Positions 39,706-47,913 of a DNA stretch of 48,065 nucleotides are shown here, one piece after another. The stretch lies in assembly GCA_030156575.1 (NCBI GenBank), contig JASGMG010000002.1:1-48065 (forward strand), read 5' to 3'. The notes beneath the pieces were generated by a model. That model worked only from the letters and a program-made list of their open reading frames with translations. It had not been told where the DNA came from and searched no databases. This stretch comes from Patescibacteria group bacterium. Its GTDB lineage: Bacteria > Patescibacteriota > Saccharimonadia > Saccharimonadales > Saccharimonadaceae. Both the position numbers and the translations under genes were made by a program. The stretch's first letter is position 1; the number at the start of each line of letters is the position of its first letter.

Positions 39706-42417
39706 TTAACGCAACTTAATTAAAACTTCATCATCTGGTTTATTATCAACAACACTTAATTCTTTGTTCTCAATTGAGTTACTAGGTGACCTTAAATTAG
39801 ATTGATTATTAACGTTTTTTGTATTAGAAATAATCTGTTGACGTTTGGTCAACCAATCATCTAAAAAGGAAACATTATTTTTTGAACCTATAGCAGACTT
39901 AATTGAAGGTCTATTAGTTTCCATTCGTTCACGCTGAATCTTCTTTATTGCTTCGTTTTTTATTCTTTTTGCCTCATCACCAGCGCCAAGACGAGCGAAT
40001 ATTTCTTTTTCAACTTGAGCCCTAGGACGGCCATATTTAGTAGCTGACAGCTTCTTTAAAGCATCACGCAACTTAGGGTTAGAACTACCCATAGGAGGTA
40101 CTAACGACATACTAAACGCAGATGAAGGTACTCCGTTTATCATAACTGAGGTTATAGTTTGATAATTAGGTAATTTAGTTAAATCCTCAGCATCAAACGT
40201 TGGCATGTATTTCTTATACAATATCTCGGCGTCCGTAATACCAATACGACCACTAATGACGGTTCCGATATTACCAATAATAGCCTCCCGTATATTATCA
40301 GTTAATTGAGTCATAAATTGATTAGCTAATACAAGGTTAAGTCGATACTTTCTCGCTTCAGAAAGTATCGTAGCAAATGAGTCTGTCGCAAAATTTTGAA
40401 ACTCATCAACATAAAGAGCAAAATCTTCACGTTCATCTTCCAACATATTGGCCCGTCCCATAGCAGCGGCCTGAAATTTCATAATAAATATTATGCCCAA
40501 CAACTGTGAATTAAGTTCACCTGTCCGACCTTTTGACAAGTTCACTAATAAAATCTTTTTATTATCCATAATGTCACGCATATTAAAGCCACTTTCAGTT
40601 TGTCCGATAATGTTTCGCATCATTTCATTGGACAAGAAAGCACCAAATTTACTAACAAACCAACCCAGGACTTCAGACTTATTTGCATCACTTGTCTGAG
40701 CCATCTCTTTGTTCCAAAAATCTAACACTGTACGGTCCGTAACGTATTTCATTTTTTCATTAGTAAATGCTTGATCATTAAAAACCTGAGGGACATCTAT
40801 AAAAGTTGAACCATTAGGGTCGCTCATTATAGTAAGGGCTGCATTGCGAAACCAATGTTCGTAACGGGGACCTATGATTCCAGTGTGACCGGGATCATAT
40901 AGACGATAAAGCATAGCAATTGATTCCTGGATTAAAAAGTCACGCTGATCCTGGGTCTCAAATTCAAATAAGTTTAAGCCTATAGGATTATCCATATCAC
41001 CCGGACTAAAATAGATTACGTCTTCGACTCGTTCCTTAGGTACCATACCAAGTAATTTCTCAGCCGAGTCTCCATGCGGATCAATAAATGCAAAGCCACG
41101 ACCATCCATCATATCCTGAAAAGCTAGGTTCTCGAGCAAATTTGATTTACCTGTCCCCGTTTGACCTATCATATAAGTATGTCTACGTCTATCATTAGTA
41201 CTAAGTCTAATTTCTTTTTTCACTCCACGAAATTCGTTGTATCCAAGCAAAAAGCCTTCATCCATAATTTGAGTAGGCCCGTCAACTTGTTTTGCCATTT
41301 GTCTTTGCACCTGAGATGTAGGTATATTATTCTGATCAGGAAGATGAAATATAGTTGCAAGTTCTACACTATTTAATATATTCTGCGTTACCGTTTGAGG
41401 AAAGAATCGGAATATATAAGCAGTAACCAATTCTTCTATATCACTCGATACATTAAACTTAAAACCATTATTAGTCGATGAGTCAAATAACGAAAAAGCA
41501 GTTATTATATTCTTCAATAAAATCTGTGATCTAGCTGCTGTGTTAGATGAAACAACGACACGTATAAGTGCCTCGTATCCAGGATGACGAGTTTTTTCCT
41601 CTATAGCTTCGACCAAACCTTGCTCTAATGATGATAATTGTTTATCTTCTGATTTAGTCTCTCCCACCTCTGGAGGCTTCCATAAAGCTTCCATTAAACT
41701 TTTAGGCTTAAATAAACTAGTTAAGTTACCACCCTTAGATCCCTTGTCTTTCTTAATCTTGTTTGCAGCAAATATCGAATTCTTAACCCAACCTTCGGTA
41801 GCTGGCCTGATCATCAATTGTATAGCGACACCATCATCGCGAGTCACTGTAGATAAAGCATTTAACAAAGAACGAGCTGCATCACGTTTCGATTCTTGAT
41901 ATGTTGCTATAGGATAAACATAATTCTTTTTGAGAGTAAACTCTCCGCCTATAGTTCCGCTCATCTTTCCAGCTTGATTAAATATATTACGCTCTTCTAC
42001 CTCTTCTAATCTAGCTGAGGGATAAGCAGCTACAACAGCTTGTTTGACTATATCAGTTAATACAGTTGGCACAACAGCATAATAATGAATTAGCCCCTCA
42101 TGAGCTACCATTTCAAACGAAACATGTCTTTGTCCGTATATTCTACTTTTAAAGCCCTTTACTGCGGTACTAGATATAATATTATACATAACTTGAGCTT
42201 GCGAAAGTATCTCTTCAGTGAGATCACGCTCATCACGATTATTAGCCTCTATATCGTCACTTGATGGAGGTATATGTATATACATTGGTACCATCTTTAA
42301 ACCACGTTCATAATTCTTAGCTTCACGTAACGTATTTCTATATTGATAGAAAACAAATAAGGATATTAATATGCTAATAATTAAAATTGTCAATGCGGTC
42401 AAAACAAAATTTATCAT
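39706..42417 (-). CDS. T4SS-like coupling ATPase (VirD4/TraD-type)
   Basis: The 903-aa protein has an N-terminal membrane helix (FVLTALTILIISILISLFVFYQY) and a long N-terminal domain. An AAA/FtsK-HerA-type motor follows, with Walker A YMIGQTGTGKSNLLENLAF (near residue 417), FAFIDPHGDSAEKL, and Walker B FALYVDEFQNFATDSF (near residue 670), then VLANQFMTQL (sensor-like). Its C-terminal tail is basic and then disordered. Relatives act as coupling proteins or motors of type IV secretion and conjugation. No relaxase, VirB4 or pilin is in the window, so the substrate is unknown. It follows the 42445-42858 gene by 27 nt. Confidence 0.85.
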   Translation of the reverse strand: MINFVLTALTILIISILISLFVFYQYRNTLREAKNYERGLKMVPMYIHIPPSSDDIEANNRDERDLTEEILSQAQVMYNIISSTAVKGFKSRIYGQRHVSFEMVAHEGLIHYYAVVPTVLTDIVKQAVVAAYPSARLEEVEERNIFNQAGKMSGTIGGEFTLKKNYVYPIATYQESKRDAARSLLNALSTVTRDDGVAIQLMIRPATEGWVKNSIFAANKIKKDKGSKGGNLTSLFKPKSLMEALWKPPEVGETKSEDKQLSSLEQGLVEAIEEKTRHPGYEALIRVVVSSNTAARSQILLKNIITAFSLFDSSTNNGFKFNVSSDIEELVTAYIFRFFPQTVTQNILNSVELATIFHLPDQNNIPTSQVQRQMAKQVDGPTQIMDEGFLLGYNEFRGVKKEIRLSTNDRRRHTYMIGQTGTGKSNLLENLAFQDMMDGRGFAFIDPHGDSAEKLLGMVPKERVEDVIYFSPGDMDNPIGLNLFEFETQDQRDFLIQESIAMLYRLYDPGHTGIIGPRYEHWFRNAALTIMSDPNGSTFIDVPQVFNDQAFTNEKMKYVTDRTVLDFWNKEMAQTSDANKSEVLGWFVSKFGAFLSNEMMRNIIGQTESGFNMRDIMDNKKILLVNLSKGRTGELNSQLLGIIFIMKFQAAAMGRANMLEDEREDFALYVDEFQNFATDSFATILSEARKYRLNLVLANQFMTQLTDNIREAIIGNIGTVISGRIGITDAEILYKKYMPTFDAEDLTKLPNYQTITSVMINGVPSSAFSMSLVPPMGSSNPKLRDALKKLSATKYGRPRAQVEKEIFARLGAGDEAKRIKNEAIKKIQRERMETNRPSIKSAIGSKNNVSFLDDWLTKRQQIISNTKNVNNQSNLRSPSNSIENKELSVVDNKPDDEVLIKLR

Positions 42418-42444
42418 ATTATAGGCCTTATTACATAGGAATGC

Positions 42445-42858
42445 TTATTCAGCAACGCCCAAATCCCTTCCATACCTTTTTTTTATGTAATCAATTTGAA
42501 GCTTACTAATGTTCTCTTCACGTCTATATGGATCGTTTTTTGTTTCAGTTACAATTTTTTTTGCTCTTTCGACCCACTCTTTTTCAATAAGATCATCGTC
42601 ATTAGCTATTAACGGGTTATTGACCAATGATGTATCATCTACTACAACTGACTGACTATTGACTGGTGTTGGAAGCGATGTAGTGAATGTCACATCATTA
42701 GGCAGATTACTTATTTCAGAAGCCCTACTCAAGTGTTCAGCTCCTATAGCAGGGCTAGATTCTAAGCTATGATTAATACGTTCCGTAGTAGGATTAACTT
42801 CAAGTCGAACATCTCTTTGTTCTGGGCTTGGTTGAGGTAATGAAATTTCTGGCTTCAT
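42445..42858 (-). CDS. Conserved protein upstream of the T4SS-like ATPase
   Basis: The protein has a Pro/Ser/Thr-rich, probably disordered N-terminal half and a conserved C-terminal module: DLIEKEWVERAKKIV, TKNDPYRREENIS and KLQIDYIKKRYGRDLG. I associate this module with TM7-type type IV secretion gene clusters, by memory only. The track begins at TTG 42879, but that codon lies upstream of the -10 box. ATG 42858 is preferred (137 aa) because TGGTATAAT ends 7 nt before it. It may be an accessory factor of the downstream ATPase. Confidence 0.7.
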   Translation of the reverse strand: MKPEISLPQPSPEQRDVRLEVNPTTERINHSLESSPAIGAEHLSRASEISNLPNDVTFTTSLPTPVNSQSVVVDDTSLVNNPLIANDDDLIEKEWVERAKKIVTETKNDPYRREENISKLQIDYIKKRYGRDLGVAE

Positions 42859-42865
42859 ATCTGTA

Positions 42866-42874
42866 ATTATACCA
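42866..42874 (-). promoter_or_regulatory. Extended -10 promoter of the T4SS-like unit
   Basis: TGGTATAAT on the minus strand ends 7 nt before ATG 42858, the same arrangement as at def. A TTGACG hexamer lies 20 nt upstream of the -10, too far for a normal -35. Confidence 0.55.
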
Positions 42875-42902
42875 CGCAAATAACACGGTTACGTCAATAA
42901 TA

Positions 42903-43289
42903 TTAACGAATTCTTTTTGATATATATAAACATCCCACAAAAATAAATATCAGCACTAAAAAACCACCGTACACACCAAAGGCCCCTACTGACTGTAAGC
43001 CCACTAACATAACCGGTGCAACGGCAATTATAGTTGAGTAATAATAAGATTGTTTAAAAGATAGCCTCTCAATAGGCTTTTTTGCTATAAACAAAATAGA
43101 CATACTATGAACCAAACGACCAATTTCATATAAGAAGAAAGTAATTAGTCCAAGAGACAATAAGTAAAAACAAACTAGGACGGCTAGAATGCCAAAAGGA
43201 CCAACCGAAGCTGGTGCCGTAACGTTTAATAAAATAATAAGCAAACAAAGACTTATAGTTGTGATTATCGAAATAATAATTTTTAGCAT
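42903..43289 (-). CDS. Small integral membrane protein
   Basis: The 128-aa protein has four hydrophobic segments (residues about 2-24, 29-55, 83-104 and 107-123), with a polar cytoplasmic-type loop KKPIERLSFKQSYYYS. I recognise no family. The gene has a TGCTATAGT extended -10 ending 11 nt before the ATG and no Shine-Dalgarno. It lies 44 nt upstream of the T4SS-like unit on the same strand, so it may be a membrane partner of that apparatus, but this is guesswork. Confidence 0.65.
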   Translation of the reverse strand: MLKIIISIITTISLCLLIILLNVTAPASVGPFGILAVLVCFYLLSLGLITFFLYEIGRLVHSMSILFIAKKPIERLSFKQSYYYSTIIAVAPVMLVGLQSVGAFGVYGGFLVLIFIFVGCLYISKRIR

Positions 43290-44590
43290 AATTTAATATA
43301 ACTATAGCATCTAAATTCAAGAATTTAAAAAATAAGCCTGAGTGATAAATCTTAACGCCCAAGTTACAGCAAACGCTCTACAAAAAAATATTAAGCGTGT
43401 GAACTATGAGCAACCAACCTACCACTGCAGGCTATACTGACCGCTCCGAATAATCGGAGCATATCATAACGGCTCTATAACAATTATCGTCTTATCAAAT
43501 TTATAAAAGATAAAAGTCTAACTAGGTGCACCCAAAAGCTCTACGCCATTTGGCGGAACATCGATAACGCCACATTCTTAATAAAAGTGCTTGTCTCAAC
43601 ATATTGAAACATAATAAAATATTGCGTGTCGTTACCGAATATCCGTCAAAGTACGGTCAGTTGTTTATTCTATTTGTTAAGGTTTTTAAAATTATTTTTT
43701 TGTTTTTATTTATTGTAAAAACTTGTTTAGATATTAGCATAATAAATATAATTAGTCAATATAATTTAGCATAAAATATAATGTAATGCTTACATCATAG
43801 ATAATAAATTATCATAATATAAAGAGTTATATTATATAGATACATTTATATACAACATTGTACATAACACAATATACCGCCTTATGGCTTGTCTACATAT
43901 TAGAACATCATGTAAAATACTTTGACTTTAAATAGTATATTGTCGCCAAGATTAAAATTTTTATTACATACAAGCTTCATTATATAAACCCGAGCTAATA
44001 ACGGAAATACTATACATATAACATCAAGAAACTCTCATATGCTTATGATTAAAAGTCTCCACCAGCACAACCCCCCCTGCCTCACCAATTTGGCATTTAG
44101 TACATAGACAGATCTACTATGACAGAATAATAAAACAACCTCATTTCACAACAAGTCACATTCTATATTTCTTCGTGGCTTGGAACATTTATGATATTTG
44201 ACCAAATACTAACTTTACTTATATAGACAAGTGGCATTGATTAATTAGCTATAAGAAAATACATCGAAAATTAAAACCAAATTAATATTAGACAAATTAA
44301 CTTATAGTCTATTTTAAACAACTAGTGTCCCAAGCATAAAACTACAAAAACTTATTTTATTCTATCAATTATATATACGAAAATCTAAGATAATACTTAA
44401 CACATATTAATGCGTCGTATAATACTCAGTATTATTCAAATCTAACGTTTTCTATACGTAGTATTTTTTACTAGACTATTTTTGATAATTATCATTGACA
44501 TAAGCAGTGTATCGACTTATTATATGAGTAGCTTTTGAATAAAAAACTTATACAGAAGCCTAAAACAAACAGATATTAAACAAATCCCAT
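43290..44590. other. Long AT-rich region without recognisable genes
   Basis: No ORF of useful length or quality is seen on either strand. Local structure includes a 7-bp hairpin GCTCCGA-ATAA-TCGGAGC (43444-43461) and a TGGCG/CGCCA inverted repeat near 43552-43573. The first 400 nt are less AT-rich than the rest, which could mean a structured RNA or a decayed gene, but I match no known RNA family. Such a long non-coding stretch is unusual for a reduced genome. Confidence 0.5.
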
Positions 44591-44626
44591 AAAAACAACC
44601 GTTCCTCGCAGGCGGTTGTTTTTTTA
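44591..44626. terminator. Strong hairpin terminator, bidirectional
   Basis: AAAAACAACCG and CGGTTGTTTTT form an 11-bp stem with an 11-nt loop, and a T-run follows on the plus strand. On the minus strand it would back up the ssrA terminator. On the plus strand it would end any transcript from the 43.3-44.6 kb region. Confidence 0.8.
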
Positions 44627-44630
44627 TTAA

Positions 44631-44657
44631 CAAAAAACATCCACTTTCCAGAGGATG
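44631..44657 (-). terminator. Terminator of ssrA
   Basis: On the minus strand CATCC, a 10-nt loop and GGATG are followed by TTTTTT, 16 nt after the tmRNA CCA end. Confidence 0.7.
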
Positions 44658-44672
44658 CTAATACAATCAATT

Positions 44673-45091
44673 TGGTGGAGCTGCGGGGAATCGCACCCCG
44701 GTCCGAAAAGTAACCAATTATTTATCTACAAGTTTAGTTTATCTTATTGATTAACGACTTTTAATATTCAAAGTAAACAGAAATTTATATTAATTGTCGC
44801 GCAATATGTTTTCCCTCAGTAACGTTGCTGCCCGCTAAATTGGTAAGCGACATAGTTCTATAACACCACACCACTCAATATGTCGCCTAAGTAGTGTAAT
44901 GGCAAGGATTAAATCCGAGCTGTTGCAAGAACTGGAGCATTAAAGGCACTAGCTAAGCTAGATGCTGTTTCTGCTACAAAGTTTCCTACTTTTTTTGCAA
45001 ATGTTGCAATTAAAATAATATACGTAACGAGTATCTTCGACTTGCAAAATAATCTGTTAAATTCCCTTCGTCGAAAGCTAAAATCAGCCCC
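44673..45091 (-). ncRNA. ssrA: Transfer-messenger RNA
   Basis: tmRNA rescues stalled ribosomes and tags the nascent chain. The 5' GGGGCTGATTTTAGC and the 3' GATTCCCCGCAGCTCCACCA pair as a tRNA-Ala-like acceptor (GGGGCTG/CAGCTCC with G3:U70, A73 and CCA). The tag frame is open from about nt 85 or 94 and reads AKKVGNFVAETASSLA followed by SAFNAPVLATARI and a TAA. The tag is thus about 29-32 residues and lacks the usual ALAA end. The length is 419 nt. Confidence 0.93.
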
Positions 45092-45105
45092 AATGTAACA
45101 CTTTA

Positions 45106-45114
45106 ATTATAGCA
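45106..45114 (-). promoter_or_regulatory. Extended -10 promoter of ssrA
   Basis: TGCTATAAT on the minus strand lies 14 nt before the tmRNA 5' end, which is normally produced by RNase P. Confidence 0.55.
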
Positions 45115-46299
45115 TAATTTATAAACGATAGATAGACATTATATCTATAATAAACCAAACAGGTACAATTACCTTTATTGGGTTCAGCTAGTTTAATATT
45201 AAAATCTAAAACAATTTTACTAAAATACCATTCTCTCTATAATTATTAAATTAAACATAAATAATATAAAAATAACGCAATATACACACTACAGTCTTAG
45301 AATACTCAACTATCCTTCGCACGATTAAAGAATATAAAAAATAGTTCAATAGGTCAATATTTACAAAAAATTTGGCGTCCAACGAATATCTAAATTAATA
45401 TAACTCAAATAACTTGATATTTTCCCATAACGCCCACTCTAGACGTCATATAAGACCAAGAACGAGTCCAAACGAACTCTGAGTAATACATGCCAACTAA
45501 AATACCTGTAGTGAAAAATGATACTAACAAAAAACAATCAAAAGCTTTATTTAACTTATTACTAGATTAGATTTATTATCATTAATACAACCTAGCCAAC
45601 AAGATCATTAACTTTACACATCGTAAGGTTACTGCATTATATATACATAATTGACTTTAGCAATTTGATTAAAAGCCTAAATAAACAAGAACTAACTCAC
45701 AGCTAAGCATCCTATTTAAACTAGTTTCTAAAATATTATAAAACCACGCTAAAAATATTAAGACAATTATGAATATTAATCATACAAATACTCATATATC
45801 TCAACTTATTAACTTTATATCGACTGTGACAATTAATCTGTAATCATGTAGCTATTTCAGCAACAGTAGAAAATGATATTGATACACCATAACAACAATT
45901 AAATGATTATATACTAAAAATATCTAACCAATTAATAGAGGTCAAATTAAATGATAAGCATTTCAAAAATCTTGACTAACGCTTAGTCAACACAGAAACG
46001 TTGATAAATGATCAACAGAAGTTAATCAAACTTGATGTCAGAGAAATCATTACTATTCAAGATAAAATGTATGGCAGTGGCATTAGATACAACACTTCAA
46101 TAATCAACATACAAAAACATACTTCACTATAATATAAAGCAATATAATCACTACCAACTATGTTAAGTAAGATATTATCTAGCACCCATGTTAATAACAA
46201 AATTAACAAAGAATACCGCAGACCTTGTTCATAAAGATAATATATTAAAAATATATTAGCGAAGCTCTGCAAATAGTATAAAGAATAGCAATACAGCTC
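45115..46299. other. AT-rich region between ssrA and infC
   Basis: About 1.2 kb without a convincing gene. The right part (45848-46132) keeps a decayed reading frame, listed separately. The 71-aa minus ORF at 46057-46272 is hydrophobic, begins at TTG, lacks a ribosome binding site and overlaps that decayed frame, so I do not call it. The rest shows no structure I can interpret. Confidence 0.5.
45848..46132 (+). pseudogene. Possible decayed gene with two in-frame stops
   Basis: One plus-strand frame stays coding-like for 94 codons and is broken only by TAA at 45890 and 45977. It reads as a hydrophilic helical protein (for example QQLNDYILKISNQLIEVKL and NDQQKLIKLDVREIITIQDK). Random sequence at this AT content should contain several more stops. 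The family is not recognised and chance cannot be excluded. Confidence 0.3.
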
Positions 46300-46328
46300 T
46301 TGAACTACTAGTGTATATCTGGTAAAAT
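46300..46328 (+). promoter_or_regulatory. Promoter of infC-rpmI-rplT
   Basis: TTGAAC (46300-46305) and TAAAAT (46323-46328) are 17 nt apart, and TGG precedes the -10 as an extended element. The predicted leader is about 48 nt and contains AAGGAG. Confidence 0.7.
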
Positions 46329-46382
46329 AGCTATCGAGTAAACACTCAACCGTTTTAAGTGATTCAATTAAGGAGACTCAAG

Positions 46383-46889
46383 ATCAGTAAATCAATTCGC
46401 ATCAATCAAGAAATTAAAGCTGATAAATTGCGCATCATAGGTCCAAGTGGCGAACAACTAGGCATTATGAGTCTGTCAGAAGCACTCAAAATAGCCGAAG
46501 AAGCAGGAGTTGATCTTATTGAGATATCACCAAATGCCAATCCGCCAGTTGCAAAAATTGTCGACTGGGGTAAGTATCAATATCAAAAGACTAAAGAGCA
46601 ACAAAAAAATCGCAAAAATGCCAAAACAGTTGAGTTAAAACAAATGCGTATGGGTCTAAAAATCGGAGCAAACGATCTCGAGATTAAACTCCGTAAAATA
46701 CGTGAATTTTTGCAAATTGGGCATAAAGTAAAAATTCTAATCTTTTTTCGAGGAAGAGAGATGGCTCATCAAGAACTTGGATATGAAATGATAGAAAAAA
46801 TCACATCTAAGTTGGAGGAAGAAGCGATAATAGAACAAAAACCTCAAATGGCTGGACGTAATTTGAGTATAGTAGTAAGGAGTAAATAA
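46383..46889 (+). CDS. infC: Translation initiation factor IF-3
   Basis: IF-3 keeps the ribosomal subunits apart and checks the start codon. The protein has the N-domain (IRINQEIKADKLRIIGPSGE, NPPVAKIVDWGKYQYQ), the linker (KTKEQQKNRKNAKTVELKQ) and the C-domain (KVKILIFFRGREMAHQELG). The track extends to GTG 46359, but AAGGAG (46370-46375) lies 7 nt before ATC 46383 in the same frame. This codon gives the usual (M)SKSIRIN start and 168 aa. A rare AUU/AUC start is the known basis of IF-3 autoregulation. It overlaps the rpmI ATG by one base. Confidence 0.93.
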   Translation: MSKSIRINQEIKADKLRIIGPSGEQLGIMSLSEALKIAEEAGVDLIEISPNANPPVAKIVDWGKYQYQKTKEQQKNRKNAKTVELKQMRMGLKIGANDLEIKLRKIREFLQIGHKVKILIFFRGREMAHQELGYEMIEKITSKLEEEAIIEQKPQMAGRNLSIVVRSK

Positions 46890-47083
46890 TGCCAAAAATG
46901 AAAACCCACAAAGGAACTGCCAAACGTATTAAAATTACTAGTACTGGCAAATTAACACGTCGTCGAGCATCAGGTGTCCATATGCTTGCAAAAAAAAGCA
47001 AAAGTCGAAAACGTGCTATAAAAACAACCGCTGTAGTTAATGGAACAATGGCTAAAAATATCAAACGAGCGTTAGGCGCTTAA
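46889..47083 (+). CDS. rpmI: Large ribosomal subunit protein bL35
   Basis: The 64-aa basic protein matches bL35: [21 protein letters not shown] at the N-terminus, then [22 protein letters not shown]. The ATG shares its A with the infC stop (TAATG), so translation is coupled; AAGGAG lies upstream within infC. The infC-rpmI-rplT order is the classical arrangement. Confidence 0.97.
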   Translation: MPKMKTHKGTAKRIKITSTGKLTRRRASGVHMLAKKSKSRKRAIKTTAVVNGTMAKNIKRALGA

Positions 47084-47096
47084 GAAGGAGAAGAAT

Positions 47097-47444
47097 ATGC
47101 GAGTAAAAAGAGGTGTAACTGCAAACGCAAAGCATAAAAAGATAATAAAATTAGCCAAAGGCATGCAACACAATCGGACAAGATCATATCGACTTGCAAA
47201 ACAAGCCGTCATAAGAGCACTTCAATATTCTTATCGCGATCGTCGTAATAAAAAACGCGATCTTCGTGGTCTATGGATCACCCGTATCAACGCAGCCGCT
47301 CGCGAGCTTGGCACGACTTACGGTAAACTAATTGCTGGATTGAAAACAGCAGATATACAACTTGACCGAAAGATTCTTTCTGAAATCGCCGTCAAAGAAC
47401 CTAAGGCATTTGTTGCTATTGTCGCAGAAACCAAATTAATTTAA
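47097..47444 (+). CDS. rplT: Large ribosomal subunit protein bL20
   Basis: The 115-aa protein matches bL20: [52 protein letters not shown] and [24 protein letters not shown]. It binds 23S rRNA early in 50S assembly, and in other bacteria it represses its own operon. AAGGAG lies 6 nt before the ATG. A terminator follows. Confidence 0.97.
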   Translation: MRVKRGVTANAKHKKIIKLAKGMQHNRTRSYRLAKQAVIRALQYSYRDRRNKKRDLRGLWITRINAAARELGTTYGKLIAGLKTADIQLDRKILSEIAVKEPKAFVAIVAETKLI

Positions 47445-47455
47445 TAATTTAAACC

Positions 47456-47498
47456 AAATAAAATAACTATATCGTTTTACGATATAGTTATTTTATTT
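47456..47498. terminator. Bidirectional terminator between rplT and rnpB
   Basis: AAATAAAATAACTATATCG and CGATATAGTTATTTTATTT form a perfect 19-bp stem with a 5-nt loop. It can end both the rplT transcript and the convergent RNase P RNA. Confidence 0.85.
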
Positions 47499-47838
47499 GA
47501 CAGTTCATCGATAAGCCGGGTTCTGTCGTGAGTAATCATCTATCTAGTTCGTCAGTTGCCTGCCGAATCAAGCGGATATCGGTTTGCGGACGAGAAGCCC
47601 TTTATGCAAGCCTCCTTGCAGCTAACAGGGTTTACCTCCAAACTATGTCACCACAGTCTGCTGTAAGCTCTTACCTTACTCGTTTCATCTTTTCCTATAT
47701 AAAAATAGGTAGTTTAGTTTCTGTGGCACTTTCCCTAGGGTTACCCCCGGTCGCCGTTAGCGACTGTTAAACTCTATGCTGCCCGGACTTTCCTCTCTAT
47801 GTACTAAACACATAGGGCGATTACTTAATGAACTGCCT
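47499..47838 (-). ncRNA. rnpB: RNase P RNA
   Basis: The minus strand has the conserved CR-I block GAGGAAAGTCCGGGC, a GGGTAACCCTAGGGAAAGTGCCACAGAAA segment (shown in shortened form in the family as GUGCCACAGAAA), and the 3' block AACCCGGCTTATCGATGAACT. The ends pair as stem P1 (GGCAGTTCAT / GATGAACTGTC). The length is about 340 nt. RNase P matures tRNA and tmRNA 5' ends. The 84-aa ORF in the track over this region is a shadow. Confidence 0.95.
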
Positions 47839-47845
47839 AATAATA

Positions 47846-47851
47846 AGTATA
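47846..47851 (-). promoter_or_regulatory. -10 box of rnpB
   Basis: TATACT on the minus strand ends 7 nt before the predicted 5' end of RNase P RNA, the spacing expected for a direct transcription start. Confidence 0.55.
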
Positions 47852-47887
47852 ACAACATAGCAATAAACAATAAACCCCAAGTGTAGA

Positions 47888-47913
47888 TGGACAATGAAAA
47901 TGTCCCCCAAAAA
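47888..47913 (-). mobile_element. Probable insertion-sequence end
   Basis: Between the partial transposase-like stop and the rnpB promoter lies GGGGGACATTTTCATTGTCC, which contains the inverted repeat GGACA/TGTCC. Its position directly after a transposase tail fits an IS terminal inverted repeat. The other end lies outside the window, so this is unconfirmed. Confidence 0.4.

Noticed and set aside
43370-43480. Possible SRP (4.5S) or 6S RNA
   Set aside because: The conserved SRP loop sequences (GGAAG and the AGCAG side) are not found on either strand, and no 6S-type long bulged hairpin was evident.
44057-44064. CTCCACCA as a possible att site copied from the ssrA 3' end
   Set aside because: Only 8 nt match and the orientation is opposite to ssrA, so it gives no support for an integrated island.
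46057-46272. 71-aa hydrophobic minus-strand ORF
   Set aside because: TTG start without Shine-Dalgarno or suitable -10 box; hydrophobicity is expected from AT-rich DNA, and it overlaps a better plus-strand decayed frame.
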